This document shows positions 1 through 12,885 of a stretch of DNA of 64,000 nt, piece after piece (positions within the stretch are counted from its first letter, which is position 1; every line of letters begins with the position of its first letter). The notes under the pieces were generated by a model. That model was not told where the DNA came from. It did not search any database and saw nothing but the letters and a program-made list of their open reading frames with translations. The DNA is taken from assembly GCA_035041965.1 (NCBI GenBank), contig JAPYMA010001685.1, positions 50,832-114,831 of the forward strand, written 5' to 3'. Origin of the DNA: Anisakis pegreffii. Lineage: Eukaryota > Nematoda > Chromadorea > Rhabditida > Anisakidae. A program made the position numbers and the translations under genes.

Positions 1-131
1 TCTATCAGTCTATAGTCTCCACTCTTCTCATCTCTTAAGTTGATCAGTACGTATGGAAATATGACAGACTCAAATATGTCTAATGTGAAAATGTCTCAAA
101 TTGAAAAGTTCGACATAAAGGTCAAGCTAAA

Positions 132-170
132 CTTTTAAGCTTAGGCTTAGGCTTAGCCTAAGGTTCCGAT
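132..170 (+). repeat. short TTAGGC telomere-type run followed by its inverse
   Basis: Two and a half units of TTAGGC are followed at once by the inverse GCCTAAG, so the block is a small palindrome. TTAGGC is the canonical nematode telomere unit (established knowledge). Two units can arise by chance, so this only weakly supports a nematode origin. Confidence 0.4.
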
Positions 171-334
171 ACCTGACCTCGAGTTTGTGTGTGTGTTTGA
201 CCTCAGCTACCTCGTTCAATAGCTGAAGCCTCCCGTATGTTCCTTCCTGTGGGAGTTAAGGTCGATTCCAAAAACAGCGTTATTCAGTGAGCATCTTGAG
301 CTGATGATTTTGAGTTGATGCAGGCAGCAGGATC

Positions 335-545
335 GTGGCTCAAGTCCCTCTCACCGATCCGAGAGGAAGGAGAGGGAAAGGGGGTTCGAGTCCCCTCGCT
401 GAGCGGGAAGAGGAGCTAGAGTACAGAGGGAGGAGGGGGGTTCGAGTTCGCAAAGAGGTGAGAGGGAGAGGTCCGAGTCCGCTCATCAGGGGGAAAGGGC
501 TTGAGTCTCTTCACCGGGTGGGGGGAGAGGGATCTGAACAGGGAG
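335..545 (+). repeat. degenerate G-rich minisatellite
   Basis: About four degenerate copies of a roughly 50-base unit contain a TTCGAGTC core between GAGAGGG runs. The core of the second copy looks like a Pol III B box, but no A box or tRNA fold surrounds it. The open frame across this block is Arg/Gly/Glu-rich, as expected from the repeat, and is not accepted as a gene. Confidence 0.5.
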
Positions 546-1309
546 TTTTTGCTCTAGACTCGAATGCTACACTATTGTCATTTCAGATATTAACATACAA
601 ATGTAAATATCGAATAAATAGTGAAATTTATGAGTATTCACATTAAAATCACTCATTTATATCCGCAATTTACTCATCCGCAAATCTCTTCATGAAAAGA
701 CACACAGACGATTGTTGAATATTATATGAGAAAGAGAGCACCAGAGATACACGACAGAAAAGTCTATGAAAATGGAAGAGGAACAGAGAATGAGAGCAAA
801 CGAGAGAGTGTGCGGTCACAATGCATGCATGATCTCTAGCGAAAGCATAATGATGAATTCATGCATGAACAGGGAGGGGGCATCATGCATGACTGAACGA
901 TCTTTTCATGATTCTCCATCATTCTCCTGCCTCTCCTCTCTGATCATGTTCTCTTAGTGTGTTTCGTGTCTACGTCTCTCTATTTCAATGCTAAATCTCA
1001 ATGGATCACCTCATCCTCATTCGTCTAATCCTCTTCTCTAGGACCAATGACAGTGATCCAGTGATTCAGTAGTTGATGAGGTCATCCAACCGGCTGCACG
1101 GACGGATAGGCTGGCGGGAAGGAGGAAAGTAGGCAGATATCTGGCAATTAGGATCAGCAATTGATCTGAATTTGAATTGAATTGAATTGACGATTGAATA
1201 ATGATATTTTTGACGTTGATCATTTGACAACCGGCTGGTTTCGTTCATTTGAGTGATTTAATGTGATGCGACTTTACCGAGTGGGCTTCAGCATGATCTT
1301 ATTAGTAGT

Positions 1310-1432
1310 AATTGTTTTTATTATTATTACTATTATTGTCATTATTATTATTATTATTATTTTTACCATTATTGTTATTATTGTTGTTATTTATTATTGT
1401 TATTGCTGCTTGTACAATTACTGCTGTTACAT
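1310..1432. repeat. (ATT)n microsatellite, imperfect
   Basis: ATT/GTT triplets with interruptions. One of about twenty such tracts in the window. Confidence 0.85.
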
Positions 1433-2889
1433 ATTGTGAGCAAGTTTCCGTCCGTGAAGTGTGAAAATTCTCTATTACTATTACTAAGCGAGTAAAATTA
1501 TTGAGCTGTTAGGCGTGCACGCTGTCAAAGTGGTGCAGTTCAATTTTCCCATTAGAGACCTGAAATTGAAGCCTGCCATTTCGCCGGGCGAAACCCGTTT
1601 CCTGTGGGAAATTTTTGAAATATTTCAAGCCTTTCCGGGCATTCCATTAATGTTGTTGATCGAAATTGAATTGAAAGGTAATTTTCTATTATTTGCGCTC
1701 GGAATCTGGCGGAAGTTATTTCATTTTCATTGGAAAAACGGCATTTTTCAGTGCAAAGAATGAATGATGGCGATAATTGAGTGTATTGAAATAAGTGGGC
1801 AGTCGAAGTGGATTCGAGTGCGATTTGAATTAGATTCGAAGTATTTTAATTCGACTCGAAATTCCCTTTCGATTCATTCAGTTAGTCGCATTTGAAATGA
1901 TGATAATAATGATGGTACTTAAGAGTCATGTATTATAAGAAATATTTTATATTATATATAATTATTTATTCTAGATTTATGTATATATTATTCATTATAT
2001 ATGATGAATATTTATTATTTTATATTTATATAATAAATCTATATATTTATAAGACTTTATATGTGAGTTGTCTCAATTGTCTGCCTGAATTTGGAAATCA
2101 AGTTGAGTTTCTGAAATCTGTCATTATTTGAGTCTCACCAACTACAGAATTGACCCAATTCGATTCCATTTCAACTGTTTAGTTCTTCATTTTTCGAAAA
2201 ATAGAACAAGTTTTTCCATTTTTTTCAATGTTTTCCGTTTTTTTTCAACTAATTTTCCTCAAAAAATGCAGTGCACATCGTGAATTTTCAAAGAAATTTA
2301 GAGGATTCGATGAGACAAATTTTTAAATTTTGCGAGTTGATTTAATTCGGTTTGACTTCTGAAACTTTTGAGGGATCAATGCATCCATCAAATAGAATTA
2401 TTTCGATTGAATGCTTGAGCTATTATTCGTATGTTGTCAAATCCATAGGCATGTTATCTGAATGCAAATCTGTTACTATGTAGTGATGAACTTAGGCTTA
2501 GTTGCTTCCGCCTTTTGGATCGCTATTAGTAATGTGGTTACTTACATTGCTCGATCGTAGTTCCTATTGGATGCACTCGATTTATTTTGCGTAGTTATCA
2601 ATAGAAATACTATTGCATTGATGCAATGATTTGCACTTGAAATCGATAGAAAATTTAGTGGCGATTCAGAGTATTCAAATTGAGATTTTCTTTTTCGAGC
2701 ACAAAAATCCGATGAAATTGGTTGCTTGCAAAAGTAATTCAAATAATCTATGGAAATGACGCTCATAAAGAAGGATGCGTGAGGGCAAAGTGGACGTGAG
2801 ATCAGATGGTTTGCTGGAAAATGACTCGAGATTTTGATCTTGACATGATATTTAGGAAGGTTGCGATTGCAATCAGGCGGCTGGGACTC

Positions 2890-3100
2890 AATCTTAGGCT
2901 TGGACTGAGGCTTGGGTTTGGGTCTGGGTTTCTGCTTAGGCTTTGCCTTAGGCACAGGCTTGGACTCAGGCTTAGGCTTGCATTTAGGCTCTTAAAAGAA
3001 TCAAAAGGATCTGCTATGGTTTCAGAGTGTAAAAGTGTCGAAAATTATGAAATTAAGCTCAGCCTAAAGATTAAGCTAAAGCTTAGGCTTAACCTTATCC
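2890..3100 (+). repeat. degenerate AGGCTT/TTAGGC array
   Basis: About fifteen AGGCTT- or GGGTTT-like hexamers occur in loose phase, including several exact TTAGGCTT strings. Similar loose AGGCTT or AAGCCT stretches occur at 10925-11035, 17455-17600, 54480-54545 and 59760-59880. This could be decayed telomere-type or simple-sequence DNA. The open frames across it are repetitive Leu/Arg or Lys/Pro translations. Confidence 0.5.
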
Positions 3101-4282
3101 CCAAACTACAACATCTGCCCTCTAGCCGTTTTATGCTTATTGTTAGCTTCAGCCTTTCTTTACTGATGCTTTGACGAATACTCTCCTATTCAAAAACAAC
3201 AGCGCTACAAAACATCCGAATTTGTTTCGGCCTGGTCGTGCAGATTCTCTTGGGGGACCCCCCCCGTTAGCATATCCTCTTATGATTTTTGTTATGCAGG
3301 CATTTGGGATATGTTGGTTTTGTAGACTGTGTAATCCATCAAAGTATTTTATCGAGTTGAACTCTTATTGTACATCCTTTATGAACGATGTTTGTCAAGA
3401 GTTGACATGCAAACATTCGAAAATTGATAAATGACTCTGATTTATTCGTTTTTAATGCAGACAGTGATTGATTATACAGTCTAGGTTCTAATCTCGAGAC
3501 AAGATTACTGCGATATAGCAAATTAATCTTTCTGTACTAATATCAGTGGGGCAGATTTTATGCTTTATGTAAACAGAGGGCGAGACGAGACAGAGATTTG
3601 AGCGAAACGCAGCAGGCAAAAAAAGGAGAGCCTGGCCAGCCAGATCCCGAGATATCTCCGGATATGGCAAGATTTAGAGAGAGGATATGAGAGAGACGGA
3701 GAAAGATTTTAGAGTGGCTCGAAGAGCGGACTTAGTCTAAATGTGAAGGAATTGCATTTGAACTGAAGATATCCTGGCTTGACTTAGCTAGCTCACTTGG
3801 TTTGATTAATTATCGCCGTATATGAGGCGTATAGAGACCATAATTTCTACACTATTGTATAATATCTATTGATTTATAGTGATCAAATGCATTTCAATGA
3901 GCACCACTGCGCTAGTTGACATAACTTTACTGAAATAGCTATATCTTCTCAACTAAACAGAATCGCAGAGACTCTTCCTCTGATTCGTTAGAACAAGAAA
4001 ATAGCTAATTGTAAGCAATTTTCTTGTTTTAACGGATTATAATTCGCCGAATGATCGATTAAAGAAATGAGCAAAAGACCGGTTTTGTGAGATGCGAATG
4101 GCAAATAATAACAAATTAATCCGATAGCAAAACAAGGAAACTTCAACGAATTACATAACGAACAATGAAACGATTAAACTGGAATTATGGGAAGCTGATT
4201 AGGGCTTGAATGCTGGTTTTGTTATGTTCTCAAAGTGAGATTAGTGCTGGAGAGTCAATTGAAATGCTTTTAGGATTGTTTT

Positions 4283-4369
4283 ATTAATATTATTATTATC
4301 ATCAGTATTATTCATTATTATTTTTCATAATACTATCATTACTATTATTATTATGATTATTATTGTTAC

Positions 4370-4415
<46 letters not shown>

Positions 4416-4675
4416 GTTATTATTATTAATATTATCATTAATATTATTGTTATTATTATTATTATTAATGCTATTGTTATTATTATTTTATTATTATTAC
4501 GCTGCGACCTGTCTTCGTTCTCTGAGGGCGCAGGTCAACCGATTTCCATGTTTCTATTCGTATTGTTACTATTATTATTATTGTCATTACCAGTATATTA
4601 TTACTATCTGTTAGTATTATTATTGTCATGAATATTTTTATTGTTATCAGTATAATTGTTGCTGTTATCATTTGT
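4283..4675. repeat. (ATT)n microsatellite block
   Basis: Long imperfect ATT tract, nearly pure at 4360-4480, interrupted by about 50 bases of unique sequence near 4500-4550. Confidence 0.9.
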
Positions 4676-5397
4676 TAGTTTTAGGCAAGGTTTCGTTAAT
4701 CTTTATTTATCGTCACTACTTTTTTGTTAACGAATCGACATTTTAACACTCTCATCGTTAATTTCTTCGCTAACGAATCATCGAATTTGCCGTAACTATG
4801 TGTAATTTTTCTATGCAATATTATGCAAAGAGAGTCAATTCCGCGTACGCATCTTACAGTTTAAATTTTACACATATAGTTTAAGAGATTTTGAGCTTTG
4901 TTCTTCTAAATCCTGCTCTTTAGCATTTCGAACAGGATGAAGTATTTCGGATGGAGTGCTGTTAATCGTTAAGCATAGTTCTATCGTTGTCGTTAAATTT
5001 GGGATTGTTAGTGGTTAATTATCGTAGTTGATTTTGAGATGAAGTGAATTCAAAGTATATAATAGTTTTGACTTGTCCATTTTGATATTTTTTGAATCTA
5101 TCTTCTGAATCTATTTTTGAATCTTAGGAATGTTGTGAATCTTATAAATTTTTAAAACTATGAAATCTTACGAATCTATTTTGAATCATAGAATCATTTT
5201 TTGAATCTATTCTTTTGATACTTTTTTAATTTTGTGTTGATTGATTCTTTTTGAATCGGTCTTACATAATTTTCAGTTATATCTATTACTTTAACACGTT
5301 ATCAGTTTTTTAGTTTGTAATTTTTAATTAGTAAATTTTTAATTAGTAATTACCCTGTGTTGTTGTGAAGGTAATATTAGACATCCTGAAATTTTTC

Positions 5398-5433
5398 AGG
5401 GGGTTTGGGTGGGGAAGGGGGGGAGGAGGGGTG
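5398..5433 (+). other. G-quadruplex-type G runs
   Basis: At least four runs of three or more G with loops of one to four bases. Fits the standard G4 pattern. Confidence 0.5.
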
Positions 5434-5627
5434 AACGTTCAGAGCCACTACTTTGTATAGTTGATCGCTCATTGAATCTTTGAAATCTGAAACAGTCCAC
5501 TGTCTTGTAAGTTACTGTTGTTATGATTATGTAATGACCAACCGTACTGAAGGTAATCAGAAATCAGAGTATCACTGTTAATTTTCTTTTAATTTAATGC
5601 GTCGGCATTCTCAACGTTCATTTTTAA

Positions 5628-6160
5628 TTAACCAGAAAAAAAATCCCCATAAAACTGAGTTCCACGAACGTAGGGTATGAATAGCCTTATGAAGTTAGCG
5701 GTAGGTCTGGAAAGTTCGCCTGGACCACTCATCCTGTAGAGTCGAGTCGCTGACTGGTGATTGGAAGAACGTCTTGCTTATAGTGCTGTTTTATAACAGC
5801 TGGAATAAAGTTCCAGTGTTATCAAATGTGGAATGCGCGTAAGTTGGCCTGAGTAGTGTGTTCGTGCATTTGCTCAGGTAACGAGGGTTCCCGGACTCAC
5901 TGTGCGCACTTACTCTTAACAAGGGGGAATTTTCATCGAGTTGACCATTGGCTTGCACATATGAAATTGCTTCACTCAGTTCAATGTTGCTAAATGCATT
6001 ATAAGGAGAAATCTCTTAGGTGTTTGTGGTTACTCGCCGAAGCTTATCTATTAGCTAGTGTCATGATGGCATTCATACACTTCTATGATGATATCCTTAT
6101 TTCCCTTGCCAGTGTAGTTATCATTCATCACTTGTGCTACTAAGATACTCGATAACCTCA
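5628..6160 (+). mobile_element. dispersed repeat family C, longest copy
   Basis: Parts of this block recur at 6285-6515 (same strand) and inverted at 38520-38695, 44370-44700 and 60520-60730. Shared landmarks are GTAGGGTATGAATAGCC near the left end, GGTCTGGAAAGTTCGCCTGG, a GGGTTCCCGGACTC region, and GTTACTCGCCGAAGC. No copy has a coherent reading frame, so the family is probably non-autonomous. I could not define termini or target duplications, so its class is unknown. Confidence 0.7.
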
Positions 6161-6284
6161 TACAATCCACTCGAATGATCTAAAGTTATCGTATTGAAAG
6201 TAACGTAATGGCTAGTTTCTGGGAGAGCTATCATCAGGTGTTGATAATGGCTGTACTGGCATATCAAATGGAGAAAATGTTCCC

Positions 6285-6515
6285 TAGAAATTGAGTTTCA
6301 CTAACTTAGGGTATGAATCGCCTTATGAAGTTAGCGGTAGGTCTGGAAAGTTCGCCTGGACCACTCATTCAGTAGAGTCGAGTTGCTGACTGGTGACTCG
6401 AAGTCTCAGGTGTTTGTGGTTACTCGCCGAAGCTTATCTATTAGCTAGTGTCATGTTGGCATTGCATACACTTCTATGATGCAATCCTTATTTCCCTTGC
6501 CAGTGCAGTTATTAT
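6285..6515 (+). mobile_element. dispersed repeat family C, internally deleted copy
   Basis: It contains the left part of the 5.6 kb copy (AACTTAGGGTATGAATCGCC onward) joined directly to the right part (GTTACTCGCCGAAGC onward), so the middle ~300 bases are missing. It lies only ~125 bases after the full copy. Confidence 0.7.
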
Positions 6516-8099
6516 CTGTCATAAATAGCGCAGTCGCCGCGCTCATTCACAGAAATTGATCACTATACAGCAATCATTAGGTTCACATAGCAATAGGCGG
6601 AGCGATCTTCGAGCTAACCGTCTTCTCAAATTTGCCCGGAAACGTGTGAATTTCTTTTCACCGTTCGATCCAGCAGAACCTCTAGATTCAGAATATTATA
6701 AATTTTACCCGAGCAATTTGGCTTAGTTGAGGAGATATAGGCATTTTATTAAATTTAAATTAATTAACAAATTATAAGTAATTAATTAACAAATTCTAAT
6801 TAATGAATTTTCGAACTTTCGTTAATTGAGCGTAGAGTTAGTGCAACAGCATCATATTTATAGTCTAAGAGAGGAATGAACAATGAATTTATGAGTTTAA
6901 GAGGTATGTGTAGGCAGTTGTTGTTGCTGTTGAAGAGTCAAAGAAGCATTATGATGAAATGAATTTTAGAGGAGATATTGAGGCAATTTTCACGAAAATT
7001 CAAGCTTTTCTGGAGTTTGAGGTGAATGAGCAGAAAAATGGAATGGAATTTCCGTTATTTTTCGTTTTTTCCTCGATTTTTCAGGTGTAATTTTCAGCAT
7101 TTTTCTGGCGATTTTTTGGAATTTTCAGTTGGATTTGTTATTTTTAAAATGTGCCAGCTTGTTCCATAACGTTGAAGCTGTTGAAGCTTTGTTCTATTTT
7201 TTTCTGTGCATTGTTTCGATTTTATTGACCAATCATCGAGAGTTTCGAGATTTTTGACTTGTCAAGATTATTTGTCAAGAACTTCAGAAACTTCAAAAAG
7301 CAACTGTTCTTCAAAAATTTGAAACATTTTAAGCTGTGTGTTCAATTCGTGCACACCTCGAATGACATTTGTTGCGTCAAAAATCGGTTTCGTACAGCAG
7401 AATTTTTTTGAATTAACGAATTTTTTAATGCATTCTATAGAGTTTTCGGAACTTTAAAACTGTTTAAAGTTTGAAAATTTTTTGGAATCAACGCTGTAAG
7501 CCAGATTGGAAACTCCCATATGGTACCATCAATTTTGGGTTGGTTGGTTGCATTGACCCCTTCGCGATTGACTCTATCGTTGATGGAGACCTCGTCTGAT
7601 CGTCTGATCTAGTGGAGACTAATTTTTTTGACCTGAAATCGAACAGCCGTACCACAGTATCAATAGCGTATTGACCGAACAATCTGTGTGTTCAAAAAAC
7701 GTGAATCTTTTAAAGTTTTCAGTGAAATTTCATATTGCTAGAAAATTCTTCTTGATTTCTCTCTGAGAAGTAGTAACTCGTGTTGGCATTGGATTTCTAG
7801 CGCAGGCTTATTCTACAGCTAAAAAATCCTCTGGAACCAATTGAGATTCTATGGAATTGTCGGAATTTTTTAGTTTTTTTGAAAAATTTTTTGGATTTCG
7901 AGGAGGAAATTTTGGCTCTTTTTACGTTTCAGCATGTAGCCCATCATGTATCCAATAATGTATGATCGTGCAGTTTCAATTTCAATGATGTGCCTTGCGG
8001 ATGCATCGCATTGTACAGGTGCTTACACAACAGCACCACATTACATTACGATGTATGTGCAGGTGTCATCTAATCTGCTGTGCTTTTTAGCGCTTGAAC

Positions 8100-9035
8100 T
8101 TCACTCTAGTTTAACCTCAGGACTCCGCGTAGGTTTAGTTCGAGCTCAAGCCAAGACTTTACCCGTAATTTACCTGGAATTCACCGGTAATCTAACTGTA
8201 ATTTGCATGTCATCTATCCGTGATCTAATTGCAATCGTACGTAGTCTACCTTTAATGTACCCATAATCTACCCGTAATTTACCCGTAATTTAGCTGTAAC
8301 CGTTTTGAGCGCTAAAATCTCCCTTCGAATTACATATATTTTGCTCGAAAACGTTTCAACTGTTTCAAGTTTACTTGTCATAAATAGTGTAATATGTATG
8401 AAAATTAAGAATTGTTCTGAGATGTGCCGTAACTTCTAAGTGCTACATTTCACCTCTCTAATCACCTGGTTTACCTATAATTTACCCGTGATTTATCTAT
8501 AATTTACCCGTGATTTACCCATAACTTACCCTTAATTTACCCGTATTTTACCCTTAATATCTTAAACTACGTAACTATATTTGAGTTCAACTATACTCAA
8601 GTTATTTAGCTTTAGATTAATGAAGCAGGACAGGAATTTTTGGAATGTTTCATTTTTGCAGTCGTTTTTTCCTCTCTTTTTTCGTTTCTTTTTTCTCTCC
8701 CTCACATATTTCATCTACTATCTGTATGTTTCACATTCTTCTCAATACATATTTTCATTTCCCATTTTTCACTGACACGTTGTATTTCTCTTTCTCTCTT
8801 TGTCTCTTTATCATCAAAAAACAACAACATTACAGAGTGTTTCATTAAAAAATGTTTCAAGTTTACCTGTCATAAATAGTGTAATATGTATGAGAATTAC
8901 GAATTGTTCTGAGATGTGCTCGTAACGTCTATGTGTTACATTCCACCTTTCAAATCATCTGCTTTTCCTATAATTTACCTGTGATTTACCTGTAATTTAC
9001 CTGTAATCTACCTGTACTTCACCTGCAGTTAAGAT
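8100..9035 (+). repeat. tandem duplication with TAATTTACCCG-type short repeats
   Basis: Two diverged copies of a ~190-base segment occur at 8355-8545 and 8843-9035. Both start TGTTTCAAGTTTAC and both lead into arrays of an 11-12-base unit close to TAATTTACCCG. The same unit also forms a looser array at 8155-8295. Confidence 0.75.
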
Positions 9036-9051
9036 ATTAAGATCGAATCCC

Positions 9052-9083
<32 letters not shown>

Positions 9084-9325
9084 TCGGTACCCGGTCAGTC
9101 TGCCTAACGGACAATTTGCCTAACGACAGTTTGCCTAAAGACACATTGCCTAACGGACAGTTGCCTAACTGGCAATTTGCTTAACGGACAGTTTGCCTAA
9201 CGGACAGTTTGCCTAACTGACAATTTGCCTAACGGACGGTTTCCCTAACGGACAGTTTCCGTAACGGACAATTTGCCTAACGGACAGTTGCCTAACGGAC
9301 AATTTGCCTAACTTACGGTTTTTCG
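9052..9325 (+). mobile_element. (TA)n followed by fold-back element family A, expanded left arm
   Basis: After a (TA)n tract (to 9079) and a CCCGGTCAGTCTGCC terminus come about twelve units close to TTTGCCTAACGGACAG. The block ends in AACTTACGGTTTTT, which in full copies is the centre of the element. Only the left arm is present, with more units than in any other copy. Confidence 0.75.
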
Positions 9326-10582
9326 ATGGATGAATCGTTAATTCATCTCGTTACTATATTAGCCATTCGTTATCTATTCGTTGACTAAACACACCGAATT
9401 CAAAAAAAACTCCTAAAGAAGTATTGCGCGCCGCATTTCAAGAACTTCATTGTTCACCCATCCGCTCCAGTCGCCACTCAATTTTCATGTGTTTCCGAAT
9501 ATTTCTTTAAATGTTTGCAGTCTCTTTGATGTTATAATGATTTGATTTCACCACTGTCTTCAAGTGTTTGTTCAGTCAGAGTCGCTCAAGGTCATTCGAG
9601 TAATCCGATTGCGTTCATAAGACATTCTGCATGAAACATGCACAGAACAATACAATGCGATTACACGGTGAAATTTTAAGAAGGAGCTAAAACAATCATT
9701 CAATACACATCAAAGTATTGTGCTGAAACTGAGTTCATTCACAGTTCGCCGTTCCATTTGTGAATTTTTTAATTATTTTTTCCTCATTTGTTTTTTTTGG
9801 AGAATTTCGTAATTTTCAAATTTTCATGCTAATTTTCACATAGAATCTCTTTTCATTTCGAACAGAATTTCATAAAATTCAGATTTCAAGTTCCTATTTC
9901 ATCTGCAATTTACATGGTAACTTACATGGAAGTTACATGCTTTCGTGTAATTCACTCAAATGGGTAGTGTGAATGTTGGGTGTGTCTGATTTTATGGTGT
10001 TTTCTATTCTGTACTTTTGCCATTCTGTTCCATTCTTTCTAGTATTCTGTTCCACTGATCCTAAGCCAGAATGGTTACTTATTATTAAGAATGAAAGCTG
10101 GAATTTCCAATCGATTTACAATTTTTTCCACCGCTTTTCTCCCGTTTGTCAGTCATTCGCGTTTGTTCCGTTCCAATTCGATGAACTCTATAGAAATTGG
10201 AGACTTTTTATCTATCAGCCGAATTCGTTAAATATATAACTTATAAAAAAGGTAATGTAAGAAAAAATAATGAATGGTTCATCGGTGAATCATCGTATTT
10301 TTTATTGATTCATTTCAAACGATTTAATGAACAAATTCCAAAAAAATTGATTACTGAAATTTGCTTGGAATTAGTATTAGTCATGTTGTATTTGTGAGTG
10401 CAGATTTTACGGCTGTAAGAGGAAGGAAGGGCGAAAAAATTCATAAATAATAAGAGCACGTGTTCTGCAGCCTGCGGAAACTGTACGAGCTCAGCAGTAC
10501 TACATAGTGGTGATACATAGCAAATGATTTTAAGCAAAAATCTTTTTGTGATGTTGACTGACACTGTACGTGATGTTACTTT

Positions 10583-10874
10583 TGAGTAGAGTGAAGATAC
10601 GCGGACGGTTGAGTGACGAAAGATGCCTTGGATGGCTCATACACAACAACAACACTGGATACACGAACAACACACTGACTGACTAATGCAGAGGAACTGA
10701 TATAACCACACTGAGCTACGTATATAGCGATTGAGATTAGCTGATCACAAAACAACGGTCACGAGTTGCCAACGGCGGCCAGAGAACACACGATATGCAA
10801 AGCACTGCAGAGACACACATGAAACCGCAAACAATAAACAAGAGATCACCGGTTTATCCCAACATCATCCTTCA
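10583..10874 (+). mobile_element. LTR-like dispersed repeat, copy 1
   Basis: About 292 bases, nearly identical to 20959-21252 and related inverted to 26891-27222. It begins TGAGTAGAGTGAAG and ends CATCATCCTTCA, giving TG...CA ends. No internal retroelement frame or partner copy lies nearby, so a solo LTR is one reading; another non-autonomous element is equally possible. Confidence 0.6.
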
Positions 10875-11789
10875 AAATCTAATTGTAAGACCAGCCCAAG
10901 CGGCAGTCTGACTCTGTGTAAGTAGAAGTCCAAACGGGAGGCTGAACCCAAGTAGGGGCCCAAGCGGGAGCCTAAGCCTCAGTACATGCCCAAGTCAGAG
11001 CCTAAGTCTAGGTGCAAGCCCAAGCCAAGCGGGCATTTGAACCTGACTACAAATCTAATCGAAAGGATGCTTAGCACAAAGCACCAGAGATCGATAATCA
11101 ATCACTCTTACTGTTAGATCAACTGGATTCGTTCAATCAGGCCAAATAACGCGTGTCACCTTACTGCTGTAATGTTAGACACCTCATGTGCAGTCCCCAG
11201 TCCCCGATATTTACCAAATGACCACATTTCGGGCTTTTCGACTGTAACCTTAACTCGGTCATTTTTTCGTTCCCCTCGTACCATTCTAGACCAACGATTA
11301 CGCATCATCTATTCAGTGCTATGATTGCGACACAACATAAACACAAACAGAAAATTGTTTTTTGCTGATAATTTTTTGTGGGGTTGATCAATACTGATGA
11401 TGAAATGGTGATCGCACAGCGCGCTAACAACAAACTGATAAGATTCACTGATAAGGAATGACGTGATACAGCATAGAGTGTGTTGTGGGTGATGTTTTTG
11501 TGTTTGTCACAAACGAATGTAAAGAAAAGGGGAATGGAATGGAGTGTTTTTTGATGAGATGAAATGAATCAGAATTTGAAAAATTTTGTTATTTTAATGC
11601 GAAATATGACGTTTTGACCAATCGATGTGGTAGTGCTCATAAAAAATTTGGTATCAGACCACTGTTCTGTCATTAGCATGAATGGAATGCATTTGGTTGG
11701 GTCTTAGAGCTGTTTATTACTGGTGGTTATCAGAGTGGCTGTTTGGAGACAGTCTATTGAATCGTAACTGTGATAGTATAATAGTCTTG

Positions 11790-11829
11790 AGTATTATTGT
11801 TATTATTAGTACTATGATAATTATTACTG

Positions 11830-11861
<32 letters not shown>

Positions 11862-11945
11862 TATTACCGTTATTGTTGTTATTATTGCTATTAATCTTAA
11901 TATTATTACTCTTATTATTACTTAATTATTACTATTATTATTATC
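11790..11945. repeat. (ATT)n microsatellite
   Basis: Imperfect ATT tract with TATTATATATTATT interruptions. Confidence 0.85.
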
Positions 11946-12279
11946 ACGGCGAACACTAAGCGATAATTTGGTTATGAGTCAGAAATAAAATAGAATATTA
12001 TTTTCTCAAGTTCGGAAGCAATCAAAAGCTCTTTTGCTATATATTAAATGGTGTTTACGCAAGTTGAACACACCGCAAAACTGCCGAAACAAAGATATTT
12101 AACTAAAATTGAGCTTAAATTACTCTCGGCGGCTTTTGTTTGTCCGCAATTCGGGAGTTCCGAATGGAAAACATTTAAAAAAATCGCATCAATTCATTAA
12201 AAATTTAAAATTCGGTTGAAACCGATTTTGACCTGAAATTAATTTCAGGTCATTGAATGAAAATCGCGCTTATTGCATT

Positions 12280-12466
12280 ATGAATGGTGAAGACGAGGGC
12301 ATTGTCGACGATAGTGGTGAATTCGGACTTAAAGTTTTACCCGCTGAAGAACATCGAAGTGCCGTCCTTTTACACGAACAACTCATTGTGGACTCAATGA
12401 GTCGATCGATGATCGAGGGCGCCAGTTGCCTGGAAATTGAGTCATTTTTAAGGAGAAAAGACCCAG
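12280..12466 (+). CDS. unrecognised Ser/Asn-rich coiled-coil protein, exon 1
   Basis: First supported exon of a five-exon gene (12280-12466, 18703-19537, 20345-20634, 21288-21502, 21702-21935; 1,761 nt, 586 residues). The exon follows a TTTCAG acceptor at 12243-12248, and the first in-frame ATG is at 12280. It ends at CCCAG|GTGAGA with phase 1, and the next exon supplies the two missing bases. Acceptor-then-ATG would fit either an upstream exon or spliced-leader trans-splicing; an out-of-frame ATG at 12257 opens an eight-codon frame. The segment is acidic at first (EDEGIVDDSGEF) and then amphipathic. I recognise no domain and infer no function. Confidence 0.7.
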
Positions 12467-12787
12467 GTGAGACTAATTTTCAGATTTTCAATAGACTGTC
12501 TGCATTTTCATGTTTGTATCGAGCAGAAAATCTTTCAAATCCCTGGAAAACAAGCTTTCAATTTGTGAGTTCTACAAGCCATTAGCTGCCAAGTTTCTCG
12601 ACCGCGCTGCTTGCATCCCCAATGGGGCGCGAGATGCTATTCAAGGGGATGCGAGATAACATTTTAGTTTTTTTACATTAAGTAGGCCAGTACGGATTTC
12701 AACGCATACACAGATGTGTGTAAAGTAGGCGAGGACGGACTTTACCGTGAAAATTGTTGAACCTACTCAAATGACACTAAGGTTTGC

Positions 12788-12885
12788 ACGGGATCCCGGA
12801 AATACAGTTCTGGTCCCGATCCCGGGGTTTAAGTTTTGAAAAATCTCGGGATTTCGGGATTTGATAAGGCAGGTGAATTTATGCT
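12788..12885 (+). repeat. dispersed repeat D (GGGATCCCGG type)
   Basis: Starts GTTTGCACGGGATCCCGG and recurs at 37315-37400 in the same order of motifs. A related stretch with CCCGGGATTAAATCCCGATCCC lies at 38445-38520. Class unknown. Confidence 0.6.

Larger units (their letters stand above)
1..12248. other. upstream region without a supported gene
   Basis: No exon with plausible splice sites and recognisable protein sequence was found here on either strand. The region holds ATT microsatellites, dispersed repeats and degenerate arrays, listed separately. It is either intergenic or the first intron of the plus-strand gene starting near 12.25 kb, because that exon begins with a good TTTCAG acceptor. 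Confidence 0.5.

Noticed and set aside
375..400. B-box-like GGGTTCGAGTCCCC as a tRNA
   Set aside because: It is one unit of a minisatellite; no acceptor or D arm is present.
335..646. 103-codon Arg/Gly-rich frame
   Set aside because: Lies on a degenerate minisatellite and ends in AT-rich non-coding sequence; no recognisable protein.
4353..4631. Poly-Ile and poly-Leu open frames
   Set aside because: Translations of (ATT)n. The same pattern occurs in both strands of other tracts and carries no coding evidence.
9085..9325. Possible CRISPR-like array of short spaced repeats
   Set aside because: Units are contiguous tandem repeats without unique spacers, the genome is eukaryotic, and other copies show a fold-back transposon structure.
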